A stretch of DNA of 47,386 nucleotides from an uncultured Lachnospiraceae bacterium. Its GTDB lineage: Bacteria > Bacillota > Clostridia > Lachnospirales > Lachnospiraceae. How positions within the stretch are numbered: position 1 is the stretch's first letter; every line of letters begins with the position of its first letter. Below, one piece after another: positions 25,516 through 33,824 of the stretch. The notes under the pieces were generated by a model. It was not told the origin of the DNA. It ran no database searches and saw only the letters and a program-made list of their open reading frames with translations. The translations under genes were made by a program, and so were the position numbers. The stretch is taken from the NCBI GenBank assembly GCA_910587935.1, contig CAJUNP010000024.1:1-47386 (forward strand), written 5' to 3'.

Positions 25516-27027
25516 TTGAAAAAATTATTATCGATATGGATTATAACCGGACTTGCGGCGGCAGCGTTTCTGGTTTGTCGGCCGCTGAACGCAGAAGCCA
25601 AAGAAACGGATACAATTAAAGAGGGCGTATATGCGGGTGATATTTCTCTTGCGGGAATGACCAAAGCGGAGGCGGACGCCGTGATTACGGAATATATAGA
25701 TTCCCTGAAGGAAGTTTCCATTACGCTGGAGATTGTGGAGGACCGGACCGTAACGGTGACGGCGCAGGATCTGGGCTTATGCTGGTCCAATCCGGAGCTT
25801 GTCTCGGAGGCGCTGGCGCTTGGAACAAAAGGGAATGTGATTCAGCGTTATAAGATCATGAAGGATCTGGAACATGAGAATAAAATATACGATATTTCCG
25901 TTGATTTCAGTGTGGATGATATTAACCGGGTTTTGTCGGAACAGTGCACCGCGTATGACAAACCGGCGGTGGATTTCCAGTTAAAGCGGGAAAACGGGCA
26001 GTTTTTCATTACACCGGGAGAAACAGGTTATCTTCTGGACGTGGAAATGTCTATTGATACGATCTACGATTATCTGACCGGAGATTGGAACCGGAAAGAT
26101 TGTCGGATCGCTTTGAATATGGAAGTATCCGAACCCAGAGGCGATAAAGAGACGCTGTCCAAAGTAGGAGACGTTCTCGGGACTTTTACCACTTCCTACT
26201 CCACTTCTAACAGCTCCCGGAGCGCCAACGTTTCCAACGGGGCAAGGCTGATTAACGGAACCCTTTTATATCCGGGAGACGAATTCTCCATGATGGATAC
26301 GGTGTCGCCGTTTACTACGGCCAACGGTTATTACCTTGCCGGTTCTTATCTGGGTGGTAAGGTGGTAGACAGCGTAGGCGGCGGAATCTGCCAGGTATCT
26401 ACGACCCTGTATAACGCCGTTTTGCTGTCGGAGCTTGAAGTTACGGAGCGGTATAACCACTCCATGATCGTACATTATGTAGAACCTTCCGCGGACGCGG
26501 CAATTGCGGAATCGGCGGGAAAGGATTTCCGGTTTGTGAATACGACAGAGTATCCCCTGTATATTGAAGGAAGCACGACACCGGAAAAAAATATTACCTT
26601 TACGGTTTATGGCGTTGAAACCAGGCCGGCAAACCGGACGGTTCGTTATGAAAGCAAAATTCTTTCCACGACACCTCCCGGACCGGAAGTTATTATAGCG
26701 GACGCGGGCCATCCGGTGGGTTACGTACATGTGCAGAGTTCTTATACCGGATATAAGGCGGAGCTCTGGAAGGTTGTTTTGATCGACGGCGTAGAAAAAG
26801 AACGCACGCAGGTGAATACCAGTTCCTATAAAATGGTGCCCCGTACGGCGACGGTAGGCGTCGCTACTGCGGATTCCAACGTATATAATGAGATTATAGC
26901 GGCAATCGGTACCGGCAGTATCGATCATGTCAATAATGTGGCTGCAGCGCTGCAGGCATTAACGCCGCCGCCCGCACCGGAGACGCCCGTGGAAGCGCCG
27001 CCGGAAACGGGTGATGTTCCGCAATAG
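25516..27027 (+). CDS. VanW-family secreted protein (YoaR-like)
   Basis: A 503-residue secreted protein. A Sec signal (KKLLSIWIITGLAAAAFLV, cut near residue 28) leads to two putative peptidoglycan-binding-like domains (EGVYAGDISLAGMTKAEADAV, and a second near 140-210). A VanW domain occupies about 240-370 (NGTLLYPGDEFSMMDTVSPF, GGGICQVSTTLYNAVLLSEL). A G5-like region and a Pro-rich tail end it. VanW proteins occur with vancomycin resistance and sporulation genes, but their activity is unknown. The start is TTG at 25516 with GAGGAA upstream. The AIR-synthase-like gene follows 14 bases later. Confidence 0.9.
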   Translation: MKKLLSIWIITGLAAAAFLVCRPLNAEAKETDTIKEGVYAGDISLAGMTKAEADAVITEYIDSLKEVSITLEIVEDRTVTVTAQDLGLCWSNPELVSEALALGTKGNVIQRYKIMKDLEHENKIYDISVDFSVDDINRVLSEQCTAYDKPAVDFQLKRENGQFFITPGETGYLLDVEMSIDTIYDYLTGDWNRKDCRIALNMEVSEPRGDKETLSKVGDVLGTFTTSYSTSNSSRSANVSNGARLINGTLLYPGDEFSMMDTVSPFTTANGYYLAGSYLGGKVVDSVGGGICQVSTTLYNAVLLSELEVTERYNHSMIVHYVEPSADAAIAESAGKDFRFVNTTEYPLYIEGSTTPEKNITFTVYGVETRPANRTVRYESKILSTTPPGPEVIIADAGHPVGYVHVQSSYTGYKAELWKVVLIDGVEKERTQVNTSSYKMVPRTATVGVATADSNVYNEIIAAIGTGSIDHVNNVAAALQALTPPPAPETPVEAPPETGDVPQ

Positions 27028-27041
27028 GAGAAAGCAGTAAG

Positions 27042-28022
27042 ATGAGACCGGGAAAAGTTTCGGAGAACGTTTTAAAACGCTCCGTTTTAAAGCAAGTGAA
27101 AACAAAAGCAAAAGAAATTATTTACGGCGCAGGATTAGGGGAAAACTGCGCTGTTTTCATGTTCCCGGAAAATGAACAGAGCCTTATCAGTATGCATCAG
27201 AATACTACGGCAGGCAGCGAATGTGCAAGCCTCGCCATACATAAAGCGGCTAATAATCTGGCCGCAGCCGCAGCCAGACCCGCAGCGGTGGAACTTTCCC
27301 TGCTTCTGCCGGAGTCTTTTGAAGAAGAGCGCCTGCGCTATATTATGGAGAAAGCCGAACAGACCTGCCAGGCGCTTGGGATACAGCTGGCCGGAGGAAG
27401 CACAAAGGTCAGCAGGGCGGTAACCGTTCCCGTGGCTACCGCCGCCGGGATCGGCAGACGTATATTTTCCAGGATCCCCAAGGCAAGGCCGGGGCAGGAT
27501 ATTGTCGTTACCAAGTGGGTCGGTTTGGAAGGAACTTATATTTTGGCAAAAAAGAAGGAGCAGGAATTACTGCGGCGGTATCCCGCCGGATTTATAAAGG
27601 AAGCCCAGGCCTTTGAACGCTGGCTGTCCGTAATACCGGAGGCCGCCACCGCCGTGAAGTCCGACGTTTGCAGGATGCACGATGCTTCGGAGGGCGGTAT
27701 CTTTGGCGCACTCTGGGAGTTTGGCAGAATCTCAGGCGTTGGACTGGAAATTGATTTGAAAAAGCTGCCCATTCGGCAGGAGACCATAGAGATTTGCGAG
27801 TTTTTGCAGCTTAATCCCTATGAACTTTTGTCGGGAGGTTCTTTAATTATGGCGGCGGATAACGGTTTTGATCTGGTAGAAAAGCTAGCCGGCGAGGGAA
27901 TTGCCGCGGCGGTTGTCGGAAAAGCGACGGACAATAATGACAGAGTTGTCATGAATGAAGACGAACGTCGGTTTTTGGAACTGCCCAAATCGGATGAAAT
28001 CTACAAAATTGAAACCGATTGA
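27042..28022 (+). CDS. AIR synthase-related (HypE/PurM-like) protein
   Basis: A 326-residue ATP-binding protein of the PurM/HypE/ThiL fold. The N-terminal KVSENVLKRSVLKQV and later GGSTKVSRAVTVPVATAAGIG, then MHDASEGGIFGALWEFG and NPYELLSGGSLIMAA are the HypE-like blocks. It lacks a HypE-type C-terminal Cys and no hydrogenase genes are near, so it is probably one of the stand-alone homologues of unknown substrate. A GGAGAAAG sequence precedes the ATG. It starts 14 bases after the VanW gene; the Lrp gene comes 39 bases after its stop. Confidence 0.85.
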   Translation: MRPGKVSENVLKRSVLKQVKTKAKEIIYGAGLGENCAVFMFPENEQSLISMHQNTTAGSECASLAIHKAANNLAAAAARPAAVELSLLLPESFEEERLRYIMEKAEQTCQALGIQLAGGSTKVSRAVTVPVATAAGIGRRIFSRIPKARPGQDIVVTKWVGLEGTYILAKKKEQELLRRYPAGFIKEAQAFERWLSVIPEAATAVKSDVCRMHDASEGGIFGALWEFGRISGVGLEIDLKKLPIRQETIEICEFLQLNPYELLSGGSLIMAADNGFDLVEKLAGEGIAAAVVGKATDNNDRVVMNEDERRFLELPKSDEIYKIETD

Positions 28023-28061
28023 TTTTAAATAATACCCGCACAGCGGTGAACGGAGGAAATT

Positions 28062-28544
28062 ATGAGAGAAGAATTATTATCCATTATTGAAAAAAACAGC
28101 CGTATTAACGTACAGGAGCTTGCGGTTCTTTTAGGAGTGGAAGAGACAGATGTGGTAAACGAACTGGCGGATATGGAAAAAGAAGGAATTATCTGCGGTT
28201 ATCATACCCTGATTAACTGGGAAAAAACTTCCCAGGAAAAAGTGAACGCATTAATTGAAGTGCGCGTTACGCCCCAGAGGGGCCAGGGCTTTGACAGCAT
28301 TGCCGAACGGATCTATAAGTATTCCGAGGTACATGCCGTGTACCTGATTTCGGGGGGATATGATTTGCTTGTTTCCCTGGAGGGCAAAAGCCTGAAGGAA
28401 ATTTCCAGCTTTGTGTCCGATAAGCTATCTACCTTAGACAGCGTACTGAGCACCGCGACCCACTTCATTCTGAAGAAGTATAAGGATCACGGAACGATTA
28501 TCAGCAAAAAAAATGAAGATGAAAGAGAGATGATTACCCCATGA
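28062..28544 (+). CDS. Lrp/AsnC-family transcriptional regulator
   Basis: A 160-residue amino-acid-responsive regulator: an N-terminal HTH (IEKNSRINVQELAVLLGVEETDVVNELADMEKEGII) and a C-terminal RAM ligand domain (VHAVYLISGGYDLLVSLEGKSLKEISSFV). CGGAGG precedes the ATG. It overlaps the aminotransferase start by four bases (ATGA), so the two are coupled. It probably senses an amino acid that the aminotransferase handles. Confidence 0.92.
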   Translation: MREELLSIIEKNSRINVQELAVLLGVEETDVVNELADMEKEGIICGYHTLINWEKTSQEKVNALIEVRVTPQRGQGFDSIAERIYKYSEVHAVYLISGGYDLLVSLEGKSLKEISSFVSDKLSTLDSVLSTATHFILKKYKDHGTIISKKNEDEREMITP

Positions 28545-29719
28545 GAAATCCACTTTCCGAACAGGTAGTAAATATTAAACCCTCCGGAATCCGGAAGTTT
28601 TTCGATATTGTAAGCGAGATGAAGGACGCAATTTCCCTGGGGGTGGGCGAGCCTGATTTTGATACCCCCTGGCATATCCGCGACGAGGGTATTTATTCTC
28701 TGGAAAAAGGGCGTACCTTCTATACTTCCAATGCCGGATTAAAAGAATTGAAAATAGAGGTCTGCAATTATTTAAAAAGAAAGCAGGGCATTGATTACGA
28801 TTATAATCATGAAACCATTATTACGGTAGGCGGTTCCGAGGCAATCGATATCGGTCTGCGCGCCATGGTCAATCCGGGGGACGAAGTTCTGATTCCGCAG
28901 CCAAGTTACGTTTCCTACGAACCCTGTGCGATTCTGGCGGGGGCGAAGCCCGTAATAATTAATTTAAAAGCTGAGAATGAATTTCGTTTAACGGCGCAGG
29001 AACTTCTGGATGCAATTACGGATAAAACCAAGGTGCTGATTCTGCCCTTTCCCAATAATCCCACGGGAGCTATTATGGAGAGAGCGGATCTGGAAGCGGT
29101 TGCCAAAATAGTGATTGAAAAAGACATATTTGTGATGTCGGATGAGATTTACGGGGAACTTACATATAAGGGGGGACATGTATCGATTGCAAGCCTTCCC
29201 GGAATGAAGGAGAGAACCATCCTGATTAACGGTTTTTCCAAAGCCTATGCCATGACCGGATGGCGTCTGGGATATGCCTGCGGGCCGAAAGAAATTATTG
29301 AACAGATGATTAAGATTCATCAGTTTGCCATTATGTGTGCGCCCACTACCAGCCAGTACGCGGCTGTGGAAGCGCTGCGCAACGGCGATGAGGATGTGCT
29401 GGAAATGCGCCGGGCCTACAATCAGCGCAGGCGTTACCTGATGCATGTTTTTAAGGAAATGGGACTGGAGTGCTTTGAGCCGTACGGAGCCTTTTACGTA
29501 TTTCCCTGTATTAAGGAATTCGGCATGACCAGCGATGAGTTTGCCAGCCGTTTTCTGGAGGAAGAAAAGGTGGCTGTGGTTCCGGGAACCGCTTTCGGCG
29601 AATGCGGCGAAGGTTTTCTTCGGATTTCTTACGCGTATTCCCTGGATAATTTAAAGGTGGCCATAGGACGTCTGGAGAAATTTATTAAAAGACTGCGTGC
29701 CGAACGGCAGGGCGCTTAA
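28541..29719 (+). CDS. PLP-dependent class I/II aminotransferase
   Basis: A 392-residue fold-type I aminotransferase. LGVGEPDFDTPWHIRD lies near the start, PNNPTGAIMERADLEAV near 169-185, SDEIYGELTY follows, and NGFSKAYAMTGWRLGY near 229-244 holds the PLP lysine. It resembles aspartate or aromatic aminotransferases of the PatA type; exact substrates cannot be told. It is translationally coupled to the Lrp gene, a common Lachnospiraceae pair. trmL begins 16 bases later with its own site. Confidence 0.92.
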   Translation: MRNPLSEQVVNIKPSGIRKFFDIVSEMKDAISLGVGEPDFDTPWHIRDEGIYSLEKGRTFYTSNAGLKELKIEVCNYLKRKQGIDYDYNHETIITVGGSEAIDIGLRAMVNPGDEVLIPQPSYVSYEPCAILAGAKPVIINLKAENEFRLTAQELLDAITDKTKVLILPFPNNPTGAIMERADLEAVAKIVIEKDIFVMSDEIYGELTYKGGHVSIASLPGMKERTILINGFSKAYAMTGWRLGYACGPKEIIEQMIKIHQFAIMCAPTTSQYAAVEALRNGDEDVLEMRRAYNQRRRYLMHVFKEMGLECFEPYGAFYVFPCIKEFGMTSDEFASRFLEEEKVAVVPGTAFGECGEGFLRISYAYSLDNLKVAIGRLEKFIKRLRAERQGA

Positions 29720-29735
29720 CCGGAGGTTAAATACT

Positions 29736-30227
29736 ATGCATATCGTACTGCATCAGCCGGAGATACCGGCTAATACCGGCAATATCGGGCGGACCTGCGC
29801 GGCTACGGGGACCGGACTGCATCTGATCGAACCTTTAGGGTTTAAGCTGGACGAGAAAAGTATTAAGCGTGCCGGCATGGATTACTGGGAGCGGCTGAAT
29901 GTTTCGAGATATATGAATTTTGAGGAGTTCCGGCAGATGCATCCGGAAGCCAAAATCTGGATGGCCACAACCAAGGCAAAGCATGTGTATACACAGGTGA
30001 GCTTCGGCCCTGACGATTTTCTTATGTTTGGAAAGGAAAGCGCCGGAATCCCGGAGGAAATTCTGGTGGATTATGAGGAAACCTGTATCCGGATTCCCAT
30101 GCTTACGGATATCCGTTCTCTGAACCTTTCCAATTCCGTGGCGGTCGTGCTTTATGAAGCGCTGCGTCAGCAAAATTTTGCGGGAATGCAGAAAGAAGGA
30201 GAATTGCACAGGCTTCAGTGGAAATAA
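29736..30227 (+). CDS. trmL: tRNA (cytidine/uridine-34-2'-O)-methyltransferase
   Basis: A 163-residue SPOUT methyltransferase that adds a 2'-O-methyl group at the wobble base of leucine tRNAs. HIVLHQPEIPANTGNIGRTCAATG at the start, FGKESAGIPEEIL and RIPMLTDIRSLNLSNSVAVVLYEALRQ form the knot and SAM site. CCGGAGG lies before the ATG at 29736; a longer frame to 29697 overlaps the aminotransferase. It is probably the last gene of that operon, with the riboswitch region next. Confidence 0.93.
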   Translation: MHIVLHQPEIPANTGNIGRTCAATGTGLHLIEPLGFKLDEKSIKRAGMDYWERLNVSRYMNFEEFRQMHPEAKIWMATTKAKHVYTQVSFGPDDFLMFGKESAGIPEEILVDYEETCIRIPMLTDIRSLNLSNSVAVVLYEALRQQNFAGMQKEGELHRLQWK

Positions 30228-30284
30228 AATTACTTGCGGTTTGTTAAGTCTTGTGATAAACTGTCATGGAACTAAAGAATGAGG

Positions 30285-30489
30285 ATAGCAGGTGTCAAAC
30301 CGGCCTGGCCGGATTTGGTGAAAAGGGAAGCAGGTGCGAGTCCTGCACGAACCCGTCGCTGTAAAAAAGGAGTCGGAACCTGCGTGTGGAAGCGGTATTA
30401 CTTTTACATGCATATGTCACTGGCAAGGGATAAAAGCCGGGAAGACTGGGGAAGGCGTTGATTTTTAAGTCAGAAGACCTGCCTGCTAT
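30285..30489 (+). promoter_or_regulatory. Cobalamin (B12) riboswitch
   Basis: The conserved core GGTGCGAGTCCTGCACGAACCCGTCGCTGTA (given here in parts: GGTGCGAGTCC, then ACGAACCCGTCGCTGTA) spans about 30333-30363, and the B12 box AAGTCAGAAGACCTGCC is at 30467-30483. The ends ATAGCAGG (30285-30292) and CCTGCTAT (30482-30489) pair to close the aptamer. The downstream terminator (30572-30599) suggests switching off when B12 is plentiful. Confidence 0.88.
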
Positions 30490-30668
30490 TGGTACGAAAG
30501 ACCACGGGGAACTGGTTCGGTACAAAAGCTGCTTTACATATGGAAAGCGGATTATTATGTGTACCCTTCTGACCCTCTGGCTTATGCCGGAGGGTTTTTC
30601 ACGCCTGATTCAAAACACAATTTTGCCCACGTCCATGCTTACGGACTGTCGGCAGCAGGAGGATTAAA
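30490..30668 (+). terminator. Riboswitch expression platform with intrinsic terminator
   Basis: Within this leader, 30572-30581 pairs with 30586-30595 (ACCCTCTGGC with GCCGGAGGGT, one G-T pair) and is followed by TTTTTC. It lies about 80 bases past the aptamer and 70 bases before the DUF4430 gene, the normal place for a B12-controlled terminator. The antiterminator partner was not worked out. Confidence 0.75.
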
Positions 30669-31085
30669 ATGAAGGATAACAAAAACAAAACATTAAAAAT
30701 GGTTCTCGCCGTTGTGATTTTGGCGGCGCTGATCGGGGCGCTTGTGCTGATTTATAAGAATTTTTCACCAAAGCCTACGGCAGGAGCCAAGTCGGTTACA
30801 ATCGAGGTCGTGGATGATCAGGCGGATACGACAAGTTATGAAGTGAATACAGACGCGGAGTATTTGCGCCAGGTAATGGAAGAAACGGACGGACTGACGT
30901 TTAGCGGAGCCGAATCGGAATACGGCATGATGGTGGATACCGTAAACGGAATCCGTGCGGATTATAATGAGAACGGGGCTTACTGGTCTTTTTATCTGAA
31001 TGACGATTATTGTAATTACGGGATCGATACACAGCCGGTAGCGGACGGAGACCATTTTTCAATTGTGTATACGCGGGCTGAGTAA
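30669..31085 (+). CDS. DUF4430-domain membrane-anchored protein, probable B12-binding
   Basis: A 138-residue protein with an N-terminal membrane helix (MVLAVVILAALIGALVLIY, no lipobox Cys) and an outside DUF4430 domain (about residues 45-138: LRQVMEETDGLTFSG, then NGAYWSFYLND and DGDHFSIVYT). DUF4430 resembles the beta domain of vertebrate intrinsic factor and transcobalamin, and it often lies in B12-regulated genes. AGGAGG precedes the ATG. It is the first gene after the cobalamin riboswitch and is followed five bases later by an ECF S component, so capture of cobalamin at the cell surface is the best inference. Confidence 0.82.
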   Translation: MKDNKNKTLKMVLAVVILAALIGALVLIYKNFSPKPTAGAKSVTIEVVDDQADTTSYEVNTDAEYLRQVMEETDGLTFSGAESEYGMMVDTVNGIRADYNENGAYWSFYLNDDYCNYGIDTQPVADGDHFSIVYTRAE

Positions 31086-31090
31086 AGGTT

Positions 31091-31645
31091 ATGAAAAAGC
31101 ATGGACAGGTCGTAAAATACAGTAAAACAGCGTTGAAGGATATTGCGGTGTCGGGGTTGATGATTGCCACGATCGAGGCTGCAAAAGCGGCATTGGGATT
31201 TTTGCCCAACATTGAACTGACTTCTTTTTTGCTGATTATGTATGCGCTGATATTCGGAGTAAAAACTTTGTATGCCGTTCCGGGATTCATTCTGATTGAA
31301 GGCGCGGTATACGGTTTCCAGCTCTGGTGGATTATGTACCTTTATACGTGGCCTCTTCTGGTCGTGTTTACCCTGCTTTTTAAAAAGCGGACATCCGTAT
31401 GGTTCTGGTGTTTTTTTTCCGGAATTTTTGGATTATGCTTCGGCGCGCTGTGCGCCGTTCCTTACTTTTTTGCAGGATGGGCAGGGGAAAGCCTCCGGGG
31501 CGGAATATACGCGGCGTTTACCTGGTGGGTAGCGGGGATTCCCTGGGACATTATTCACTGTGTTGGCAATTTTACGGTTATGCTTTTATTATTCGTTCCT
31601 GTCAAAGCGGTTTTAAAACGTTGTTACGCTTATATCTACCTCTAA
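31091..31645 (+). CDS. ECF transporter S component, probable cobalamin uptake
   Basis: A 184-residue membrane protein with about five to six helices and the ECF S-component layout (KDIAVSGLMIATIEAAKAALGFLPNIELTSFLLIMYALIFG). S components bind the substrate and share an energising EcfAAT module coded elsewhere; none is in the window. Placed five bases after the DUF4430 gene and under the B12 riboswitch, it is probably a cobalamin or cobalamin-precursor importer like CbrT. A strong two-way terminator follows. Confidence 0.83.
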   Translation: MKKHGQVVKYSKTALKDIAVSGLMIATIEAAKAALGFLPNIELTSFLLIMYALIFGVKTLYAVPGFILIEGAVYGFQLWWIMYLYTWPLLVVFTLLFKKRTSVWFWCFFSGIFGLCFGALCAVPYFFAGWAGESLRGGIYAAFTWWVAGIPWDIIHCVGNFTVMLLLFVPVKAVLKRCYAYIYL

Positions 31646-31655
31646 ATAAAGAATA

Positions 31656-31699
31656 AAAAACGGGCGGAATCTGCACATGAAAGATTCCGCCCGTTTTTA
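31656..31699. terminator. Strong bidirectional terminator
   Basis: CGGGCGGAATCT (31661-31672) pairs with AGATTCCGCCCG (31682-31693), and the stem is extended by A-run and T-run on the two sides. It serves both the ECF gene from the left and the chemotaxis-like gene from the right. Confidence 0.9.
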
Positions 31700-31710
31700 T
31701 CTTATCCCTG

Positions 31711-32637
31711 TCAAAGATTTGAGTCTTTTATAATCGGCTCGATTTGCGACAGCATATTGTCTATATCTTCAAACATTGCGCTTTTTGTTGTACCCAGGCT
31801 GTTGGCATGTTGAATATGTTTGATTACCTGTTGATAACGGAGTTTAATTCCGTCAAAAAACTGGCATATTACCTGCAGCCTTTTTTGGGAATCTTCTATT
31901 ACTCCGGTAATCTCCGATTGTACCGCGGAGGCTCCCTCCGCGGCTTCCGTAATCTGTTCAAAAGATTTGGAAGTATTGTTTACAATATCAAATCCCTGGC
32001 CTAATGCCTGCTGCGACGCAGCAATGCTTTCGTTTAGCCGGATCGTGCCGTCCTCCACATGGCTGACGCCCTTGTCCACGTCGTCGGTCAGTTCTTTGAT
32101 TTCTCTTGCCAGATCCCTTACCTTTTGCGCTACTACGGAAAAGCCTTTACCCTGTTCGCCGGCCCTGGCGGCTTCGATCGAGGCGTTCAGAGCCAGAATA
32201 TTGGTTTCGTCGGCAATGGATACGATTTTGCCCATACAGCGCTGGATATCCTTTACGGCAAGCTGAAGCTGTTCAAACGTGCTTTCCATTGTGCTATAGG
32301 ACTCCTGTACCTGCATGGAAGTATTTTTCAATTCTTCCACCATATTCTGAGCGCCTGATACGGTCTGCGCGATATCTTCCCTTACCTGGGCAAATTGTCC
32401 CGCTGCCTGGTTTACGCTGGAAAAGGATTCACCGAAATCCTGCAGCTGGGTCTGAAACTGATCCGCTTCCTGCATAACGCCGGCAAAGGAATTGCCGATC
32501 ATGCTTAGCTCGGATAGGGACTGCACTTCTTTTTTGGCCAGTTCCTTTTCATAATCTTTCAAGCAGCCTGTCACATAAAGGACGGGATAAAGACTTTTTC
32601 CGGTGTGCCGTTTTTTCCGGTCTTTCTTTGAAAACAT
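31711..32637 (-). CDS. Soluble methyl-accepting-chemotaxis-type signalling protein
   Basis: A 308-residue protein with no membrane segment. The second half is the MCP signalling hairpin with the strongly conserved tip IVSIADETNILALNASIEAARAGEQGKGFSVVA (given as parts: IADETNILALNASIEAARAG, then GKGFSVVAQKVRDLA). The first 80 residues lack a known sensor domain and contain the charged start KKDRKKRHTGK. AGGAGG precedes the ATG. It follows the FIST gene by 32 bases in one operon. The FIST protein could supply the missing sensor, so the pair may form a split receptor. No CheA or CheW is in the window. Confidence 0.85.
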   Translation of the reverse strand: MFSKKDRKKRHTGKSLYPVLYVTGCLKDYEKELAKKEVQSLSELSMIGNSFAGVMQEADQFQTQLQDFGESFSSVNQAAGQFAQVREDIAQTVSGAQNMVEELKNTSMQVQESYSTMESTFEQLQLAVKDIQRCMGKIVSIADETNILALNASIEAARAGEQGKGFSVVAQKVRDLAREIKELTDDVDKGVSHVEDGTIRLNESIAASQQALGQGFDIVNNTSKSFEQITEAAEGASAVQSEITGVIEDSQKRLQVICQFFDGIKLRYQQVIKHIQHANSLGTTKSAMFEDIDNMLSQIEPIIKDSNL

Positions 32638-32669
32638 GATTTATACCTCCTGTATATTCCAGACCGGCT

Positions 32670-33725
32670 TTATTCAAAGACAACGCAGGTCATAGATTGA
32701 TTGACAAAACGATTGTTGTAATGTTCTCCGTATCCTACCAGGCCGGCATGGCTTCCCAGAACGCTCATATCCTGCAGATACGTTTCCATATAGTTACGTT
32801 CACAAAACAGCTTATACCGGAACAGGCAGTTTACCGAAAAAACTGCCGAGCGCTTCGGAAAATCACGGCAGATAGCGGCGATAGTCTGCCGGACGACAGC
32901 CTTGTAATCCGCCAGTTCCAAAAGAATCAGAACGTCGGAATCATTTACCTGGCGGAAGCAGGCAAGGGAATTGTCCTGCACTTCTTTAATGGATATAATA
33001 CAGGTATCGTCGCCGTTAATTTTTCCGAAAGGATTCTGGAAAGTCTGCGTCAGGATCCCCTGATCCGTCACATGAAGAATGTCTTTATAGACCTGCTTGG
33101 CAGGTTCACCGTTAAGGGAACCGATTATGTAATTGGCTCTGTCTGTATTGGAAGCGATAAAACGATAGTTTCCCATCTGGCGGTAGATATTTTCCTTATA
33201 AGTTTTAACGCGTCCTTTCAGATTCCGCACCAGCGCGTAGGCCACGGAGTCCTGATAAATCTTACCGTTGGCGGATACTTTGCCACCGTCGCCGGTACCG
33301 CCTACCAGCTGGATGCCTCTGTGTTTCAGAGAAGAATTAATGGTAGTCAGAACGCAGGCGTCGTTACCGGAACAAAAATCGATACATACCGTATCGTTTT
33401 TTGAAGCGCCTATGGCATTGATGTCTTTTTCCAGCCGTTCTATATACTTTACCGGCATGACAGATACCTGCTCCAATACGTTGGCTGTTGCGTTGACACC
33501 GTCCAAAAACGCTATGACTCCGACACCGTTTTTCGCGACACGGGTGTCATAACTCATTCCGATACATCCAATACTTGGAATTCCGGGGTAAAGCGATTCC
33601 AAAGCTTTGACATGCGCCTCAAACTGGGCGCTGTTTGACAACAGCATAATGAACTGGGGTTTGTTCAGGCCTCGGACTGCCGCCGTCAGATCCCCGGTTT
33701 GGCTCATTCCAAAAAACTGTTTCAT
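32670..33725 (-). CDS. FIST-domain sensory protein
   Basis: A 351-residue soluble protein: FIST N domain (about 20-200; SIGCIGMSYDTRVAKNGVGVIAFL, then GIQLVGGTGDGGK) and FIST C domain (about 210-340; VLGSHAGLVGYGEHYNNRFVNQSMTCVVF). FIST domains are predicted sensors of small ligands such as amino acids and are often fused to MCP, kinase or cyclase domains. Here it stands alone, just before an MCP-type signalling gene. AAGGAAGG precedes the ATG, and a promoter with a palindrome lies upstream. Confidence 0.88.
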   Translation of the reverse strand: MKQFFGMSQTGDLTAAVRGLNKPQFIMLLSNSAQFEAHVKALESLYPGIPSIGCIGMSYDTRVAKNGVGVIAFLDGVNATANVLEQVSVMPVKYIERLEKDINAIGASKNDTVCIDFCSGNDACVLTTINSSLKHRGIQLVGGTGDGGKVSANGKIYQDSVAYALVRNLKGRVKTYKENIYRQMGNYRFIASNTDRANYIIGSLNGEPAKQVYKDILHVTDQGILTQTFQNPFGKINGDDTCIISIKEVQDNSLACFRQVNDSDVLILLELADYKAVVRQTIAAICRDFPKRSAVFSVNCLFRYKLFCERNYMETYLQDMSVLGSHAGLVGYGEHYNNRFVNQSMTCVVFE

Positions 33726-33777
33726 ATAGCTGCCTTCCTTTCTTCTTTATGCAAAATTCAGATATATTGTAGTTTTG

Positions 33778-33807
33778 ATTATACTTTATAATAAAGTAGA
33801 ACGTCAA
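33778..33807 (-). promoter_or_regulatory. Promoter of the FIST-MCP operon with internal palindrome
   Basis: On the minus strand TTGACG (33807-33802) and TATAAT (33783-33778) are 18 bases apart. ACTTTA-TAA-TAAAGT (33783-33797) is a perfect-armed palindrome in the spacer next to the -10 box, a candidate operator. Confidence 0.7.
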
Positions 33808-33824
33808 TATTCATTTTATGATTA

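Noticed and set aside
26266..26928. A 220-residue minus-strand frame in the VanW gene
   Set aside because: Antisense shadow of a clear VanW domain.
32697..33404. A 235-residue plus-strand frame opposite the FIST gene
   Set aside because: The minus-strand FIST protein matches its family along its length; this frame shows none.
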